A stretch of DNA of 64,000 bases from Oscillospiraceae bacterium (GTDB lineage Bacteria > Bacillota > Clostridia > Oscillospirales > Ruminococcaceae): NCBI GenBank assembly GCA_017438745.1, contig JAFRUS010000062.1, positions 47,683 through 111,682 on the forward strand, written 5' to 3'. The notes under the pieces are model-generated. The model was not told the origin of the DNA. It did no database searches and saw only the letters and a list, made by a program, of their open reading frames with translations. Positions 33,157 through 42,649 of this stretch are shown here, in pieces; position 1 is the stretch's first letter; each line of letters opens with the position of its first letter. The translations under genes were made by a program, and so were the position numbers.

Positions 33157-33717
33157 ATGAATGCTTTAGACTATTTAACCGCAGACAATTTATTCGGAGC
33201 GGCACCTTTTTATAGTTATATTCTGAATACCTTATACCATGTTATTCCTTTTATAGCATGGGACCAGATTTTCAGTATCATTTCATTTGTTTTATTAATT
33301 GGTTGTATCGTTGCAAAATACATACTTTTTGAAAAAGCAGGCGAGCGTGGATGGAAGTCATTGATACCGTTTTACAGTGAGATCACGTTATCTAAGCTCA
33401 TAACCGGTAAAAAGGTGCTGGGAATAGTATGGATAGCTTCTGTTCTGCTTTATCAGATCGTTTTAACTGCATTAATTTTTATCCCTCCATTACATGGTCT
33501 TCTGCCTTTTTATCTGACTGATCTGTTTAGATATATTATGATCGTGGTTACAGCTTTTGTTTCCTTTAAGTTTGGCAGGGCATACGGCAAATCTGTCATA
33601 TGGAGCGCTGCGATGATCTTCCTTTCAGGTATCCTCATTATCGTTATGGGATTTGATAAGAAGGTTAAATATACAGGACCAAACGGTGCGGCTTCTGTTC
33701 AGAGCAAAGAAGAATAA
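33157..33717 (+). CDS. DUF5684-like membrane protein 2
   Basis: 186 residues from ATG 33157, behind GGAGATATTATT. A longer in-frame reading from 33091 begins inside the upstream terminator and is rejected. It shares LFEKAGERGWKSLIPFYSE, LSKLITGKKVLG and IFLSGILIIVMGFDKKVKY with its neighbour and has the same four-helix layout; the N-terminal loops differ. The pair is a tandem duplication. Function unknown. Confidence 0.82.
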   Translation: MNALDYLTADNLFGAAPFYSYILNTLYHVIPFIAWDQIFSIISFVLLIGCIVAKYILFEKAGERGWKSLIPFYSEITLSKLITGKKVLGIVWIASVLLYQIVLTALIFIPPLHGLLPFYLTDLFRYIMIVVTAFVSFKFGRAYGKSVIWSAAMIFLSGILIIVMGFDKKVKYTGPNGAASVQSKEE

Positions 33718-33720
33718 AAT

Positions 33721-33753
33721 AACTCCTTCACTTTCTGTGTGATATGAAAGTGA
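33721..33753. terminator. Bidirectional terminator
   Basis: AACTCCTTCACTTTC pairs with GAAAGTGAAGGAGTT, then a T-run. It lies between the convergent DUF5684 and LCP genes. Confidence 0.82.
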
Positions 33754-33765
33754 AGGAGTTTTTGT

Positions 33766-35202
33766 TTATTCTTCTTCGGTGTCTTCGCTGCGGTTGATAT
33801 CTTTTTCGGTCAGATAGATATTGTTCCTTAAGTATTCCGTATTTGCGTAGAAATCAACCGTGAGAATGGACATTCCATCCCATGTTTCGTCAAATGACCA
33901 TGTTCCCTCGGCTGGCACACGAAGCTGTTCCATCTTGTATCTTCCTGCGATGAAAGGCAGATACAGACTCATGAAGTACATGTCGGTGACACTCATGTCC
34001 GAGCCAACGAATTGTATCGCTTCGTTCATGCTTTTGCTGAACTGTGTCGGACGGATCTTAGTTATTCTTTTCATCATCTGTGTGATGACGGTACGCTGTC
34101 TCTGGGTACGTTCAAAGTCGGCGTCGCCTATATATCTTATACGGCTGTATGACAGTGCCTGCTTGCCGTTCATAAGGAATGTGCCGTCGGCAACAGGAAG
34201 GAAGCTGTCATACTGATCATCGCCCATGATTTCATTTACTTCATTGTAGAGGATCTCATTGATTGCATTTGCTTCATCGGCTGAAACGGTTATCTGAACG
34301 CCTCCTACAGCGTCAACGAGATGTGCGACTGCCTGGAAGTTCAGTGTTACACATCCGTCTATTCTTACCTTGAAATTATCTTCAATGGTGTCCTTCAGAA
34401 GTTCGGAACCGCCATATGCATAGGCTGCATTGAGCTTGTCGGAACCGCATCCGTCGATCTCAGTGTATATGTCACGCATGAATGAAGTCATCTGGAAGCG
34501 CTTTTTCTTGTGGTTTATCGACAGGAGTATCATTGAGTCTGAAAGACCTCTTGTAGTTGTATCTCTGGTATCCTCACCGATTATAAGAATGTTTTTTATC
34601 TCGGAGGAATAGAGCATTGTATCAGGGTCGTTTACATATTCACCGCTTACTTCAAGAGGATTTATCTTCGAGATGTAGTAAAGAGCGACTGATGAATAGA
34701 TAAGGAAAACCGAGATAAGTGCGACTATGAAAAGTCTTATAAACAGTCCCGCACGGGATTTCTTTTTCTTCGGTCTGTTTGCGGCAGCTGTTTTTTTATT
34801 TACCTTAACGTTTGAGTATTCTTTTTCTTCGGTATTTCTCACAGGCTTTGCCGGAGCAGTGCTTCTGTGAGTTCCGGAAGCCCCTGATGAAGGGCGGGGA
34901 GCTGAAGCCGTCGGTGTTCTTCCTGTATTCTGTGTGACGGAAGGCTTTCGCTGCGGCTGGCTGTTTGCTGTTACTCTTCGTTTTTTATGTGTATTTCCCG
35001 TCTGCACGGTATCTGCCTTTTCCTTTACCGGTACAGGCATTGTAAGGGTATCGTGTGCTTTTTTATTTGCCGCACTCATCTCAGCGCGCCTTTTCTTTTC
35101 ACTTTCTATATCACCGGCGCGGTAGATCCTTGTCTGACCAGCCTGCGGCGGGACTTTGAATTTCATCGTATCCTGATTATCATTTGAATCTTTATACGAC
35201 AC
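33766..35202 (-). CDS. LytR-CpsA-Psr (LCP) family phosphotransferase
   Basis: 478 residues from a GTG start behind AAGGAAG. Residues 1-150 are cytoplasmic, basic and Thr/Pro-rich. One membrane helix (about 152-175, LFIRLFIVALISVFLIYSS) precedes the extracellular LCP domain (about 205-410). It has conserved pyrophosphate-binding residues in IIGEDTRD, RGLSDSMILLSIN, MTSFMRDIYTEI and RIRYIGDADFERTQRQR. LCP enzymes move lipid-linked anionic polymers onto peptidoglycan or wall proteins. It stands alone with its own promoter. Confidence 0.93.
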   Translation of the reverse strand: MSYKDSNDNQDTMKFKVPPQAGQTRIYRAGDIESEKKRRAEMSAANKKAHDTLTMPVPVKEKADTVQTGNTHKKRRVTANSQPQRKPSVTQNTGRTPTASAPRPSSGASGTHRSTAPAKPVRNTEEKEYSNVKVNKKTAAANRPKKKKSRAGLFIRLFIVALISVFLIYSSVALYYISKINPLEVSGEYVNDPDTMLYSSEIKNILIIGEDTRDTTTRGLSDSMILLSINHKKKRFQMTSFMRDIYTEIDGCGSDKLNAAYAYGGSELLKDTIEDNFKVRIDGCVTLNFQAVAHLVDAVGGVQITVSADEANAINEILYNEVNEIMGDDQYDSFLPVADGTFLMNGKQALSYSRIRYIGDADFERTQRQRTVITQMMKRITKIRPTQFSKSMNEAIQFVGSDMSVTDMYFMSLYLPFIAGRYKMEQLRVPAEGTWSFDETWDGMSILTVDFYANTEYLRNNIYLTEKDINRSEDTEEE

Positions 35203-35247
35203 GTTTTCACTTCCTTGCTTTCAATTGCTATCTTATTCTATATATAG

Positions 35248-35276
35248 ATTATAATCATTTTTCTGACAAAAATCAA
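35248..35276 (-). promoter_or_regulatory. Promoter of the LCP gene
   Basis: On the minus strand TTGATT (35271-35276), 17 bases, TATAAT (35248-35253). Confidence 0.65.
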
Positions 35277-35317
35277 TCCTTTTATCCGGAAGGAAGAGTT
35301 TAAATATTCCAAAAAAC

Positions 35318-35345
35318 TTGCTTTATATTTTTTTTCAGGTATAAT
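35318..35345 (+). promoter_or_regulatory. Promoter of the dynamin-like gene
   Basis: TTGCTT (35318-35323), 16 bases, TATAAT (35340-35345). The composite hairpin repeat lies inside the leader. Confidence 0.6.
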
Positions 35346-35370
35346 TGTATATAGCGTGACATAATTGAAA

Positions 35371-35454
35371 CTCTGATTTATTGATAAATCAGAGTGGGGT
35401 TCGGGGCGAAGCCACGAAGATTCCCCTCTGCAAATCCGGCGCAGCCGGATTTGC
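35371..35454. repeat. Composite three-hairpin repeat, copy A
   Basis: Module 1 CTCTGATTTAT/ATAAATCAGAG (35371-35394), module 2 CGGGGCGAAGCCACG (35402-35416), module 3 with arms GCAAATCCGGC and GCCGGATTTGC (35430-35454). Order, spacing and the TGGGG after module 1 are the same as in copies B (55924) and C (58855). Confidence 0.88.
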
Positions 35455-35495
35455 GATAAAAGTCATACACATTAAGAAAGGAAATAATAGAAGAT

Positions 35496-38078
35496 ATGAG
35501 CGAAGAAAAAAGAGAATATGTGATAGGAAAACTTGAAAAATACGCTGGAATAATTGAAGGCATCAGCACGGCAGCGCAGTCTTTTATGCCGCAGGAGCTA
35601 AAGGCAAAGCTTTTTGAACTCCACGGGCTGAATTCGGAACTGCTGGAAAGAGTTCGTAACAACTCTTTTGAAATAGCGATCGTAGGTCTTGAAAAGGCGG
35701 GTAAAAGCACATTTGCCAATGCGCTGATCGGACTTGACATACTTCCGGCGAAGGAAGAAAGATGTACCTACACATCTTCATGCGTAAAATATGCAGACCA
35801 GACCTATGCGGAAGTGGAGTACTACACTGTCGAAGAGTTTAACGAAAGATTTGAATCAAATCTCAGAGCACTTGGAGCAGACTTTGATTCGTACGAATAC
35901 GGGAGAGTAACTCTTGCTGAACTCGAAGCTAAGATAAACGAAAACGATCTTGATGCCAACAGAAGAAATATACTCGAAGATGTTTCTGATATGATCCGCA
36001 GTGAGTTCGTTATAATGCCGCTGCTCGGAAAGTCAGATCAGCATTTCAACGAAGCTTCCATGAAGGATGCGGAATTTAAAAACCTTATTCAGAATCCGGA
36101 CAGAACCGACGGGGAATATGTACCGAAGCCGTCTTTCGCTGTAAAGAGAATAAGTATTTATTCAGATAAGCTCGAAGACATGCGTAACTGTATCATATAC
36201 GACGTTCCTGGCTTCGACAGCCCGACAGCTATACACATGGAGCAGACAAAGGAACGTATGGACAAAGCAGATGCCATTATCCTTATCGCCAATGCGTCCA
36301 AGCCGAGCCTTACAGGCCCGCAGCTGACCATTTTCAGCTCCGCGGTCGATTCCGACAATATCCCGTTCAATGAAAAGGTATTTGTATTCGCCAACCGCGC
36401 TGATGAAAGCAAGGATCTCGAATACAACATGGGAACACTTAAAAATGATCTGGACAAATACCATATTCTGAGGAAAAACGACAGCAACAGACTTATCCCG
36501 GGTTCAGCCTATGCAGCTTTATGCATTGCGGGCGGCAGGGAAGATGATCAGGCAGTAGCTAACCTGAAAGCAAACGGAATATCTGACGGTATAGAAGAAA
36601 TTAAGAAAAAGCTTAAGGAATACAATGATGTTGTCCGTATCCATGTCATAGAAAAAAGAGTGGAGAATCTTGAAAAAATGATCCTCGAAACTGCAGATGC
36701 GATAAAGCTTTCATGCAGTGCAGTATCATCGGGTGACGGATCAAATGCAGATATGATAAATGCGTTTGTTGATGTACAGAATAAAATAAAGGAAAAACTT
36801 GTATTCTTTGAAAGCGAAATCAGAAAGATACTTGATGAAAAACCGCTTACTTCCGGACTTCTTGCAGCGTTAAAAGGAAAACTGAACACCGGGGAACTTC
36901 TTCCGGATGAAGATGAAATATTATATATAAAAGAACGCTGCACACAGAGTACAGCGCAGTTTGAAGCAAGTCTCCGCGATTTCAAGCGTGCGGAAGTCCG
37001 CGAGATCTTTTCAGAGGTTACACAGTGTGTCACTGAAGATCTGAAAAGAGAAACAGCGGATGAACTCACAGGAATACTTCTTGAATGCTTTAATGTAACT
37101 CCGGATCATTTATACTTTGAAGAGATCAAGACTATGACCAGAGAGTACATTGACGGCTATTACCGTGATTTTAATTTAAAGACTATCCAGAAGACACTTA
37201 CACTTCGTTTCTGCGATGAAGTGTTCGAGCTTCTTATAAACAAGCCGTTTCTCATGCCGGACAGACTTGATTTCTTCCTTAAGAACATCGATAACATAGC
37301 TGCTCTTGCGGTTTATGATCACAGTGAGGAAGAATCACGTATCAGTAATTCAAAAATGGATATCGCTGATATGCCTCTGGTAAGAAGCATCCTCTTCCAT
37401 GAAGGCACTGACGGAGCGAATTCGTTCAGTACGGTATCACCGGAGAGCAGACAGAAATACATAGCCGATCTGAAAAAATCCATCGTTCTTAAGCTGCATA
37501 ATAATCTGTCAGAACTTGATTCGCTTGCAGAACAGACGGTTGACTGGTGCTGTGAATCCGGCTTAAGTGTCTACAGCTTTATCCAGAGCCTTAACAGGAT
37601 ACTGCCTGACCTGAGGTTCAAGAGGTTTAACAGTGAAAAGGAATGCGACGAGCTCATGTATTATCTGAGCTTGACAAGTGAACACCTTGAATTCCAGATG
37701 ACAGGCGAGAGCAGTAAAATGAATCTGCTCATTTCAAGATACAATGAAGCATGCAAGTCAAGGGAAAACACTCATGAATGGGTCATCGACCGCTTTAAGG
37801 AAGATATCAGCATTCTCGTAAACATTATATCCGGACCGGTGGTAAGTGCACTGGGACTGGAGATACCGTTTGCCGCAAATGTTTCTGAAATCACTGACAA
37901 GATAAAACAGCATGTGCACGACAAGGATACGCTGTTTGTTGACTTCTACGGAAAGGTTTATCCGAAGAGCGAATATCAGAAGATAGAAGAAAATGAATCA
38001 GTACAGAAAATAAATGCTGAAAAGAAAGCAGTACTTGAAAATATTGATGTGTTACTCGAAGAATTAGGGAAACGCTGA
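35496..38078 (+). CDS. Dynamin-like large GTPase
   Basis: 860 residues. The GTPase domain has G1 GLEKAGKST (64-72), G2 Thr in the CTYTS stretch (90-94), G3 DVPG (236-239) and G4 NRAD (300-303). That insert-rich spacing fits dynamin-superfamily proteins. The remaining 500 residues are mainly helical, as expected of a dynamin stalk. I see no clear membrane helix; a hydrophobic patch (ISGPVVSALGLEIPFAANVS, about 785-804) could dip into a membrane. Bacterial dynamins reshape or repair membranes; the role here is unknown. Single gene. Its last two codons and the stop coincide with the repeat word GGAAACGCTGA. Confidence 0.85.
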   Translation: MSEEKREYVIGKLEKYAGIIEGISTAAQSFMPQELKAKLFELHGLNSELLERVRNNSFEIAIVGLEKAGKSTFANALIGLDILPAKEERCTYTSSCVKYADQTYAEVEYYTVEEFNERFESNLRALGADFDSYEYGRVTLAELEAKINENDLDANRRNILEDVSDMIRSEFVIMPLLGKSDQHFNEASMKDAEFKNLIQNPDRTDGEYVPKPSFAVKRISIYSDKLEDMRNCIIYDVPGFDSPTAIHMEQTKERMDKADAIILIANASKPSLTGPQLTIFSSAVDSDNIPFNEKVFVFANRADESKDLEYNMGTLKNDLDKYHILRKNDSNRLIPGSAYAALCIAGGREDDQAVANLKANGISDGIEEIKKKLKEYNDVVRIHVIEKRVENLEKMILETADAIKLSCSAVSSGDGSNADMINAFVDVQNKIKEKLVFFESEIRKILDEKPLTSGLLAALKGKLNTGELLPDEDEILYIKERCTQSTAQFEASLRDFKRAEVREIFSEVTQCVTEDLKRETADELTGILLECFNVTPDHLYFEEIKTMTREYIDGYYRDFNLKTIQKTLTLRFCDEVFELLINKPFLMPDRLDFFLKNIDNIAALAVYDHSEEESRISNSKMDIADMPLVRSILFHEGTDGANSFSTVSPESRQKYIADLKKSIVLKLHNNLSELDSLAEQTVDWCCESGLSVYSFIQSLNRILPDLRFKRFNSEKECDELMYYLSLTSEHLEFQMTGESSKMNLLISRYNEACKSRENTHEWVIDRFKEDISILVNIISGPVVSALGLEIPFAANVSEITDKIKQHVHDKDTLFVDFYGKVYPKSEYQKIEENESVQKINAEKKAVLENIDVLLEELGKR

Positions 38079-38128
38079 TTAAACCGGATTCACGGAGCAG
38101 AGATTTTCGGGGCGAAGCCCCGAAAATC
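38070..38128. repeat. Degenerate composite repeat
   Basis: GGAAACGCTGATT (38070-38082 region) is the start of module 1 without its second arm. Then an extended module 2 follows, GATTTTCGGGGCGAAGCC and its complement (38102-38128). Confidence 0.75.
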
Positions 38129-38144
38129 AAAACTGATAAAAATA

Positions 38145-38183
38145 AGAAATGCCGTTTCGGATAAAATCCGGAACGGCATTTCT
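38145..38183. terminator. Bidirectional terminator
   Basis: AGAAATGCCGTT pairs with AACGGCATTTCT, between the convergent dynamin-like and DHH genes. Confidence 0.8.
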
Positions 38184-38199
38184 GTTAATTTATTATGTT

Positions 38200-39120
38200 T
38201 TATTCGCCCTTGTAGTTTACAATGTCATCAAGAAGAGCAGGAACTTTTTCAGCCATTTCATCGTCCTGGAACTGGCATGTGCCGACAACGCGGTGACCGC
38301 CGCCGCCGTACTTCAGCATCAGGCTTCCTACGTTTACGTTTGAAGTTCTGTTGAGTATGCTGTGACCTACTGCACATGAGCAGCCGAGACCGCCTCGTCC
38401 GTTTACGATCCATACTGAGATGTTCTGTTCCGGATAAAGACTGTAGATCATGAAACGGTTGCCTGTGTAGATGGTCTCAACACCGCGGAGATCGGTAATG
38501 ATAACATCCTTTCTGATCTCGGTGTGTTCGTGTACCATCTTCTTGAAGAGCTCTGTCTGCTCGTTGTAGACAGCGATACGCTCCTGAATGTCAGGAAGAG
38601 CGAGGATCTCATCAGTGTTCATTGTTCTGCATGCATGGAGAAGCTTTTCCATGAGCTGATAGTTACTGATGGTGAAATTTCTGAAACGTCCGAGTCCTGT
38701 ACGCGGATCCATAAGGTATCCCACGAGTATCCAGCCGGACGGATTGAGAACTTCGTCTATTGTGAGATGGCCGGAGTCAACCTTGTCAACGGCCTCCATC
38801 ATGTCGTCAAAGTGTGAGAAACGTTCCTTGCCGCCGTAATAGTCGTAGATGATCCTTGCGCAGGAAGGAGTGATACGGCTTTCGCCCTTGTACTTGCCTT
38901 CAAGTTGGTTTCTTTCATGTTCGCTTGAGTGATGGTCGAACCAGAGTCCGCATCCTTCAACGAAAGGAACATTTGCAAGTACGTCATCCTCAGTTACCTC
39001 GAACAGTCCGTCCTGAAGATCCTTAGGATGAACGAATTTCCATGAATCCACGATACCCACTTCAAGAAGAAGTGCACCGCATGCAAGTCCGTCAAAGTCT
39101 GATCTTGTTACAAGTCTCAT
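38200..39120 (-). CDS. DHH-family phosphoesterase
   Basis: 306 residues. The N-terminal metal-binding motifs of the DHH superfamily are seen as VTRSDFDGLACGALL and LWFDHHSSEHE. The C-terminal GGGGHRVVGTCQF is the DHHA1-type substrate-binding motif. Family members include exopolyphosphatases, nanoRNases and c-di-AMP phosphodiesterases; without the GGDEF-PAS part of GdpP the nearest guess is an oligonucleotide or polyphosphate hydrolase. ATG follows GGGGGT. Single gene. Confidence 0.88.
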   Translation of the reverse strand: MRLVTRSDFDGLACGALLLEVGIVDSWKFVHPKDLQDGLFEVTEDDVLANVPFVEGCGLWFDHHSSEHERNQLEGKYKGESRITPSCARIIYDYYGGKERFSHFDDMMEAVDKVDSGHLTIDEVLNPSGWILVGYLMDPRTGLGRFRNFTISNYQLMEKLLHACRTMNTDEILALPDIQERIAVYNEQTELFKKMVHEHTEIRKDVIITDLRGVETIYTGNRFMIYSLYPEQNISVWIVNGRGGLGCSCAVGHSILNRTSNVNVGSLMLKYGGGGHRVVGTCQFQDDEMAEKVPALLDDIVNYKGE

Positions 39121-39239
39121 AATAAAACCCCCAAATCGTAAATTACAGTGAACATCAGAATAATTCCGAAGTCCCTACAGCATAATCATTTATACTATCC
39201 CGTGATTGATTAAGGAAGACTGGTTTAACCGCAGTTCCG

Positions 39240-39284
39240 GCGGGGCTTCGCCCCGAACCCCTGCGCTGATTAATAAATCAGTGC
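39240..39284. repeat. Composite repeat fragment, minus orientation
   Basis: CGGGGCTTCGCCCCG (39241-39255) and GCGCTGATT/AATCAGTGC (39263-39284): modules 2 and 1 in reverse order, that is, on the minus strand. Confidence 0.78.
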
Positions 39285-39385
39285 TTCACTTACACGGGTG
39301 TTTAATACATATATTCATTATACACTATTTCTTTAAATATTACAAGAGTTTTTAATATAATTCGTAAAATTCTATACATAAAAAT

Positions 39386-39409
39386 CCCCTCCGTCTTTAA
39401 ACGAAGGGG
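39386..39409 (-). terminator. Terminator of aspS
   Basis: On the minus strand CCCCTTCG pairs with CGGAGGGG, followed by ATTTTTA. Confidence 0.65.
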
Positions 39410-39418
39410 ACAGCAATA

Positions 39419-41197
39419 TTATTTTTCTTCTTTTTCGATAATTTTGATTCCGAGAACGTCGAGGTTTTCCTTGTCAACTACTGAAGGACACTCTGACATG
39501 AGTTCGCTTGCGTTCTGAACCTTCGGGAATGCTGTTACATCTCTTAAGCTGTCGCAGCCGCACATGAGCATTGAAAGTCTGTCGAGACCGATGCCGAGAC
39601 CGCCGTGAGGTGGTGCGCCGTACTTGTAGGCTTCAACGAGGAAGCCGAACTTGGCTTCGATCTCTTCTTCGGTAAGACCGAGTGAGCGGAACATTTTCTG
39701 CTGGAGCTCGTAGTCGGTGATACGCATTGAACCGGATGAGAGCTCGATGCCGTTGAGTACGAGGTCGTAGGCCTTGGCAAATACCTTTTCAGGTGCTGTG
39801 TCGAGGTACTGGAGACATTCGTCCATAGGCATTGTGAACGGGTGGTGCATTGCAAGCCACTTGCCGCTTTCCTCGTCGTATTCGAAGAACGGGAATTCTG
39901 TGATCCAGAGGAAGTTGTAGCCTTCCGGGATGATGTCGAGCTTCTTTGCAACGGTGAGTCTGAGTGCGCCGAGAACAGGGAGTGTTACCTTGTTCTTGTC
40001 TGCAACGATGAGAGCAACGTCGCCCTTTTCGCAACCGAGAGCAGCAAGAACAGCCTTGAGCTCTTCAGGTGTCATGAACTTTGCGAATGAACATGCCGGT
40101 TCTTCATCGTTCCATCTGATGTATGCAAGACCCTTTGCGCCGATACCCTTTGCAGCTTCGGTGAGTTTGTCTATTTCTTTTCTTGTGAGTACTGATGCAG
40201 CGTTCTTGGCAACGATACCTCTTACACTGCCGCCGTTTTCGATTGCAGATGTGAACACGCCGAATCCGCATGACTTAACTGTGTCGGAAATATCTGTGAT
40301 CTCCATGCCGAATCTTGTATCAGGCTTGTCTGAACCGTATCTGTTCATAGCTTCTGTGTATGTAAGTCTCGGAAGCGGAACAGGAATGTCAACGTTCAGA
40401 ACTTTCTTGAAGAGGTATGAAACAAAGCCTTCTGTCATCTGGAGGATATCCTCAACGTCAACGAATGACATTTCAAGGTCTATCTGAGTGAATTCAGGCT
40501 GTCTGTCTGCTCTTAAGTCCTCGTCACGGAAGCATCTTGCAAGCTGGATGTATCTGTCGTAGCCAGCGATCATGAGAAGCTGCTTGTAGATCTGAGGAGA
40601 CTGCGGGAGAGCGTAGAACTTGCCGTTGTGTACTCTTGAAGGGATGAGGTAGTCACGGGCACCTTCCGGTGTTGACTTCATCATCATTGGAGTTTCTATT
40701 TCAATAAATCCGTGGTCGTAGTAGTATTCTCTTGCTGCTCTTGCGATCTCATGACGCATCATGATGTTCTTCTGGAGCGGCTGACGGCGGAGATCAAGGA
40801 AACGGTACTTGAGTCTGAGCTCCTCGTTTACCTTTGTTTCATCTGTGATCTCGAAAGGCGGTGTCTGAGCCTTTGCAAGGATACGTAAGTCAGTTACGAT
40901 GATCTCGATGTTACCTGTCTTAAGATCAGGGTTCTTGCTTGATCTTTCCTCAACAGTACCCTTTGCCATAAGAACGAATTCCGCACGGCATGAAGCTGCC
41001 TTTTCGAATATCGCTCTGTCAGTGTTGTCGTTGAATGCGAGCTGAACGATACCTGTTCTGTCACGGAGATCTATGAAGATAAGGTTTCCGAGATTACGCA
41101 TTTTCTGTACGTAGCCGCCTACGACTACTTCCTTGCCTATACCGTCAACTTCACCGCAGTAATGAGTCCTTTTAAGACCCTGCATATTATCTGCCAT
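39419..41197 (-). CDS. aspS: Aspartyl-tRNA synthetase, bacterial type
   Basis: 592 residues from ATG 41197, which follows GAAAGGAAT; a longer reading adds 23 unsupported residues. Domains: OB-fold anticodon binding (1-130), class II core with motif 2 FRDEDLRADRQPEFTQID, the bacterial GAD insertion (about 290-415) and motif 3 GLGIGLDRLSMLM. It charges tRNA-Asp. The third gene of mgsA-hisS-aspS, 100 bases after hisS. The gap holds a TCCGGCATAGCCGGA stem (41276-41293) related to repeat module 3. I see no T-box motif. Confidence 0.97.
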   Translation of the reverse strand: MADNMQGLKRTHYCGEVDGIGKEVVVGGYVQKMRNLGNLIFIDLRDRTGIVQLAFNDNTDRAIFEKAASCRAEFVLMAKGTVEERSSKNPDLKTGNIEIIVTDLRILAKAQTPPFEITDETKVNEELRLKYRFLDLRRQPLQKNIMMRHEIARAAREYYYDHGFIEIETPMMMKSTPEGARDYLIPSRVHNGKFYALPQSPQIYKQLLMIAGYDRYIQLARCFRDEDLRADRQPEFTQIDLEMSFVDVEDILQMTEGFVSYLFKKVLNVDIPVPLPRLTYTEAMNRYGSDKPDTRFGMEITDISDTVKSCGFGVFTSAIENGGSVRGIVAKNAASVLTRKEIDKLTEAAKGIGAKGLAYIRWNDEEPACSFAKFMTPEELKAVLAALGCEKGDVALIVADKNKVTLPVLGALRLTVAKKLDIIPEGYNFLWITEFPFFEYDEESGKWLAMHHPFTMPMDECLQYLDTAPEKVFAKAYDLVLNGIELSSGSMRITDYELQQKMFRSLGLTEEEIEAKFGFLVEAYKYGAPPHGGLGIGLDRLSMLMCGCDSLRDVTAFPKVQNASELMSECPSVVDKENLDVLGIKIIEKEEK

Positions 41198-41297
41198 TTT
41201 AAGTATTCCTTTCAGTTTTATTATCATCGGGCGGAAGCTGTAGCCAGTTTGTTTACGCCCCGTCACATAAGAATCTCCGGCATAGCCGGAGATTATA

Positions 41298-42611
41298 TCA
41301 GAATTTTAAAATACTGCCGTTGTCTTCATTTGCTATCTGCGCTGTTATAACGTGGAGAGAAAAGTCTTCGGCAAATGAGTCACCAAGTGAGATCTCTGTT
41401 TCATCACCGGTTTCCATATTCTTAAGCTTGGCACTCTTGTTTTCAAGTTCCGAGTCACCGAGAACAATTACATAGGCAGCGCCGAGCTTGTTAGCGTATT
41501 TCATCTGAGCCTTTACGCTCTTGTTCATAAGATCATATTCAGCTGTAAATCCTTCAGCTCTTGCAAGCCCTGCAAGACGAACAGCTTCCTTTACTGCAGC
41601 AGCACCCATCGGAGCAATGTAAAGGTCGCATTTTGGCTCTTCCATGAATGGAGCACCCTGCTTTTCCATTGTGAGAATAAGTCTTTCAAGACCTGCAGCA
41701 AAACCGAGAGCAGGAGTGTGAGCACCGCCGAGCTGTTCAACAAGACCGTCATATCTTCCGCCGCCAAGGACTGTACCCTGGGCACCGATGTCTGTTGTGA
41801 TGAATTCAAAAACGGTTTTTGTGTAGTAGTCAAGTCCGCGAACGATCTTAGGATTTACTTTGTAGCTTATTTTCATTGCATCGAGAAGTCCCTTGAGCTG
41901 TTCGAAATGATCTGAACATTCTTCACAGAGGAAGTCAAGAATGAGAGGAGCATCCTTTGCAATACCTGAACATATAGGACTCTTGCAGTCGAGGATACGC
42001 ATCGGGTTCTTTTCAAGACGGCTGTGACATGTTTCGCAGAGTTCAGACTTCTTTTCAGAGAAGTACTCCTTGAGAGCAGCGTGGTATTTTGCACGGCAAA
42101 CAGGACAGCCGATGGAGTTGATGTTGAGCTCAATGTTCTTAAGACCGAGTGATTCAAGCAGGTTATGTGCCATTGAGATCATTTCAGCATCAGCAGCAGG
42201 GGATGCGCTTCCGAGCATTTCCGCACCGAACTGATGGAATTCTCTGAGTCTTCCTGCCTGAGGCTTTTCGTGTCTGAAACATGAAGTCAGGTAGAAAACC
42301 TTCTGCGGAAGAGCATCGTTGAGCATACCGTTCTGCATTACTGCACGGATAGCTCCTGCAGTACCTTCAGGTCTGAGAGTGAACTTGCTTTCCTTAGCCA
42401 TTACAGTGTACATTTCCTTCTGAACAACGTCTGTTGTTTCGCCTACTGAACGCAGGAAAAGATCAGTGTTCTCGAAGGTAGGGAATCTTATTTCCCTGAA
42501 ACCGAATGTACGCGCAGTGTTGCGGGATACCTGTTCAACAGTATACCATTTGTGCATATCTGCCGGTGTTACGTCAGCTGTACCAAGCGGTCTCTGAACA
42601 ATTAAAGCCAT
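41298..42611 (-). CDS. hisS: Histidyl-tRNA synthetase
   Basis: 437 residues. Class II core with motif 2 FRHEKPQAGRLREFHQFG, the histidine-A sequences RGLDYYTKTVFEF and GGGRYDGLVEQLGG, and motif 3 LGFAAGLERLIL. The C-terminal anticodon-binding domain follows (CDLYIAPMG onwards). An internal Cys-rich stretch (CPVCRAKYH ... CETCHSRLE ... CEECSDHFE), usual for Firmicutes HisRS, may bind zinc. ATG follows AAAGGAGTT. The gene lies 38 bases after mgsA. Confidence 0.97.
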   Translation of the reverse strand: MALIVQRPLGTADVTPADMHKWYTVEQVSRNTARTFGFREIRFPTFENTDLFLRSVGETTDVVQKEMYTVMAKESKFTLRPEGTAGAIRAVMQNGMLNDALPQKVFYLTSCFRHEKPQAGRLREFHQFGAEMLGSASPAADAEMISMAHNLLESLGLKNIELNINSIGCPVCRAKYHAALKEYFSEKKSELCETCHSRLEKNPMRILDCKSPICSGIAKDAPLILDFLCEECSDHFEQLKGLLDAMKISYKVNPKIVRGLDYYTKTVFEFITTDIGAQGTVLGGGRYDGLVEQLGGAHTPALGFAAGLERLILTMEKQGAPFMEEPKCDLYIAPMGAAAVKEAVRLAGLARAEGFTAEYDLMNKSVKAQMKYANKLGAAYVIVLGDSELENKSAKLKNMETGDETEISLGDSFAEDFSLHVITAQIANEDNGSILKF

Positions 42612-42649
42612 CTGTTAAAAAACTCCTTTGAAATCGTATTAAAAGTAAA

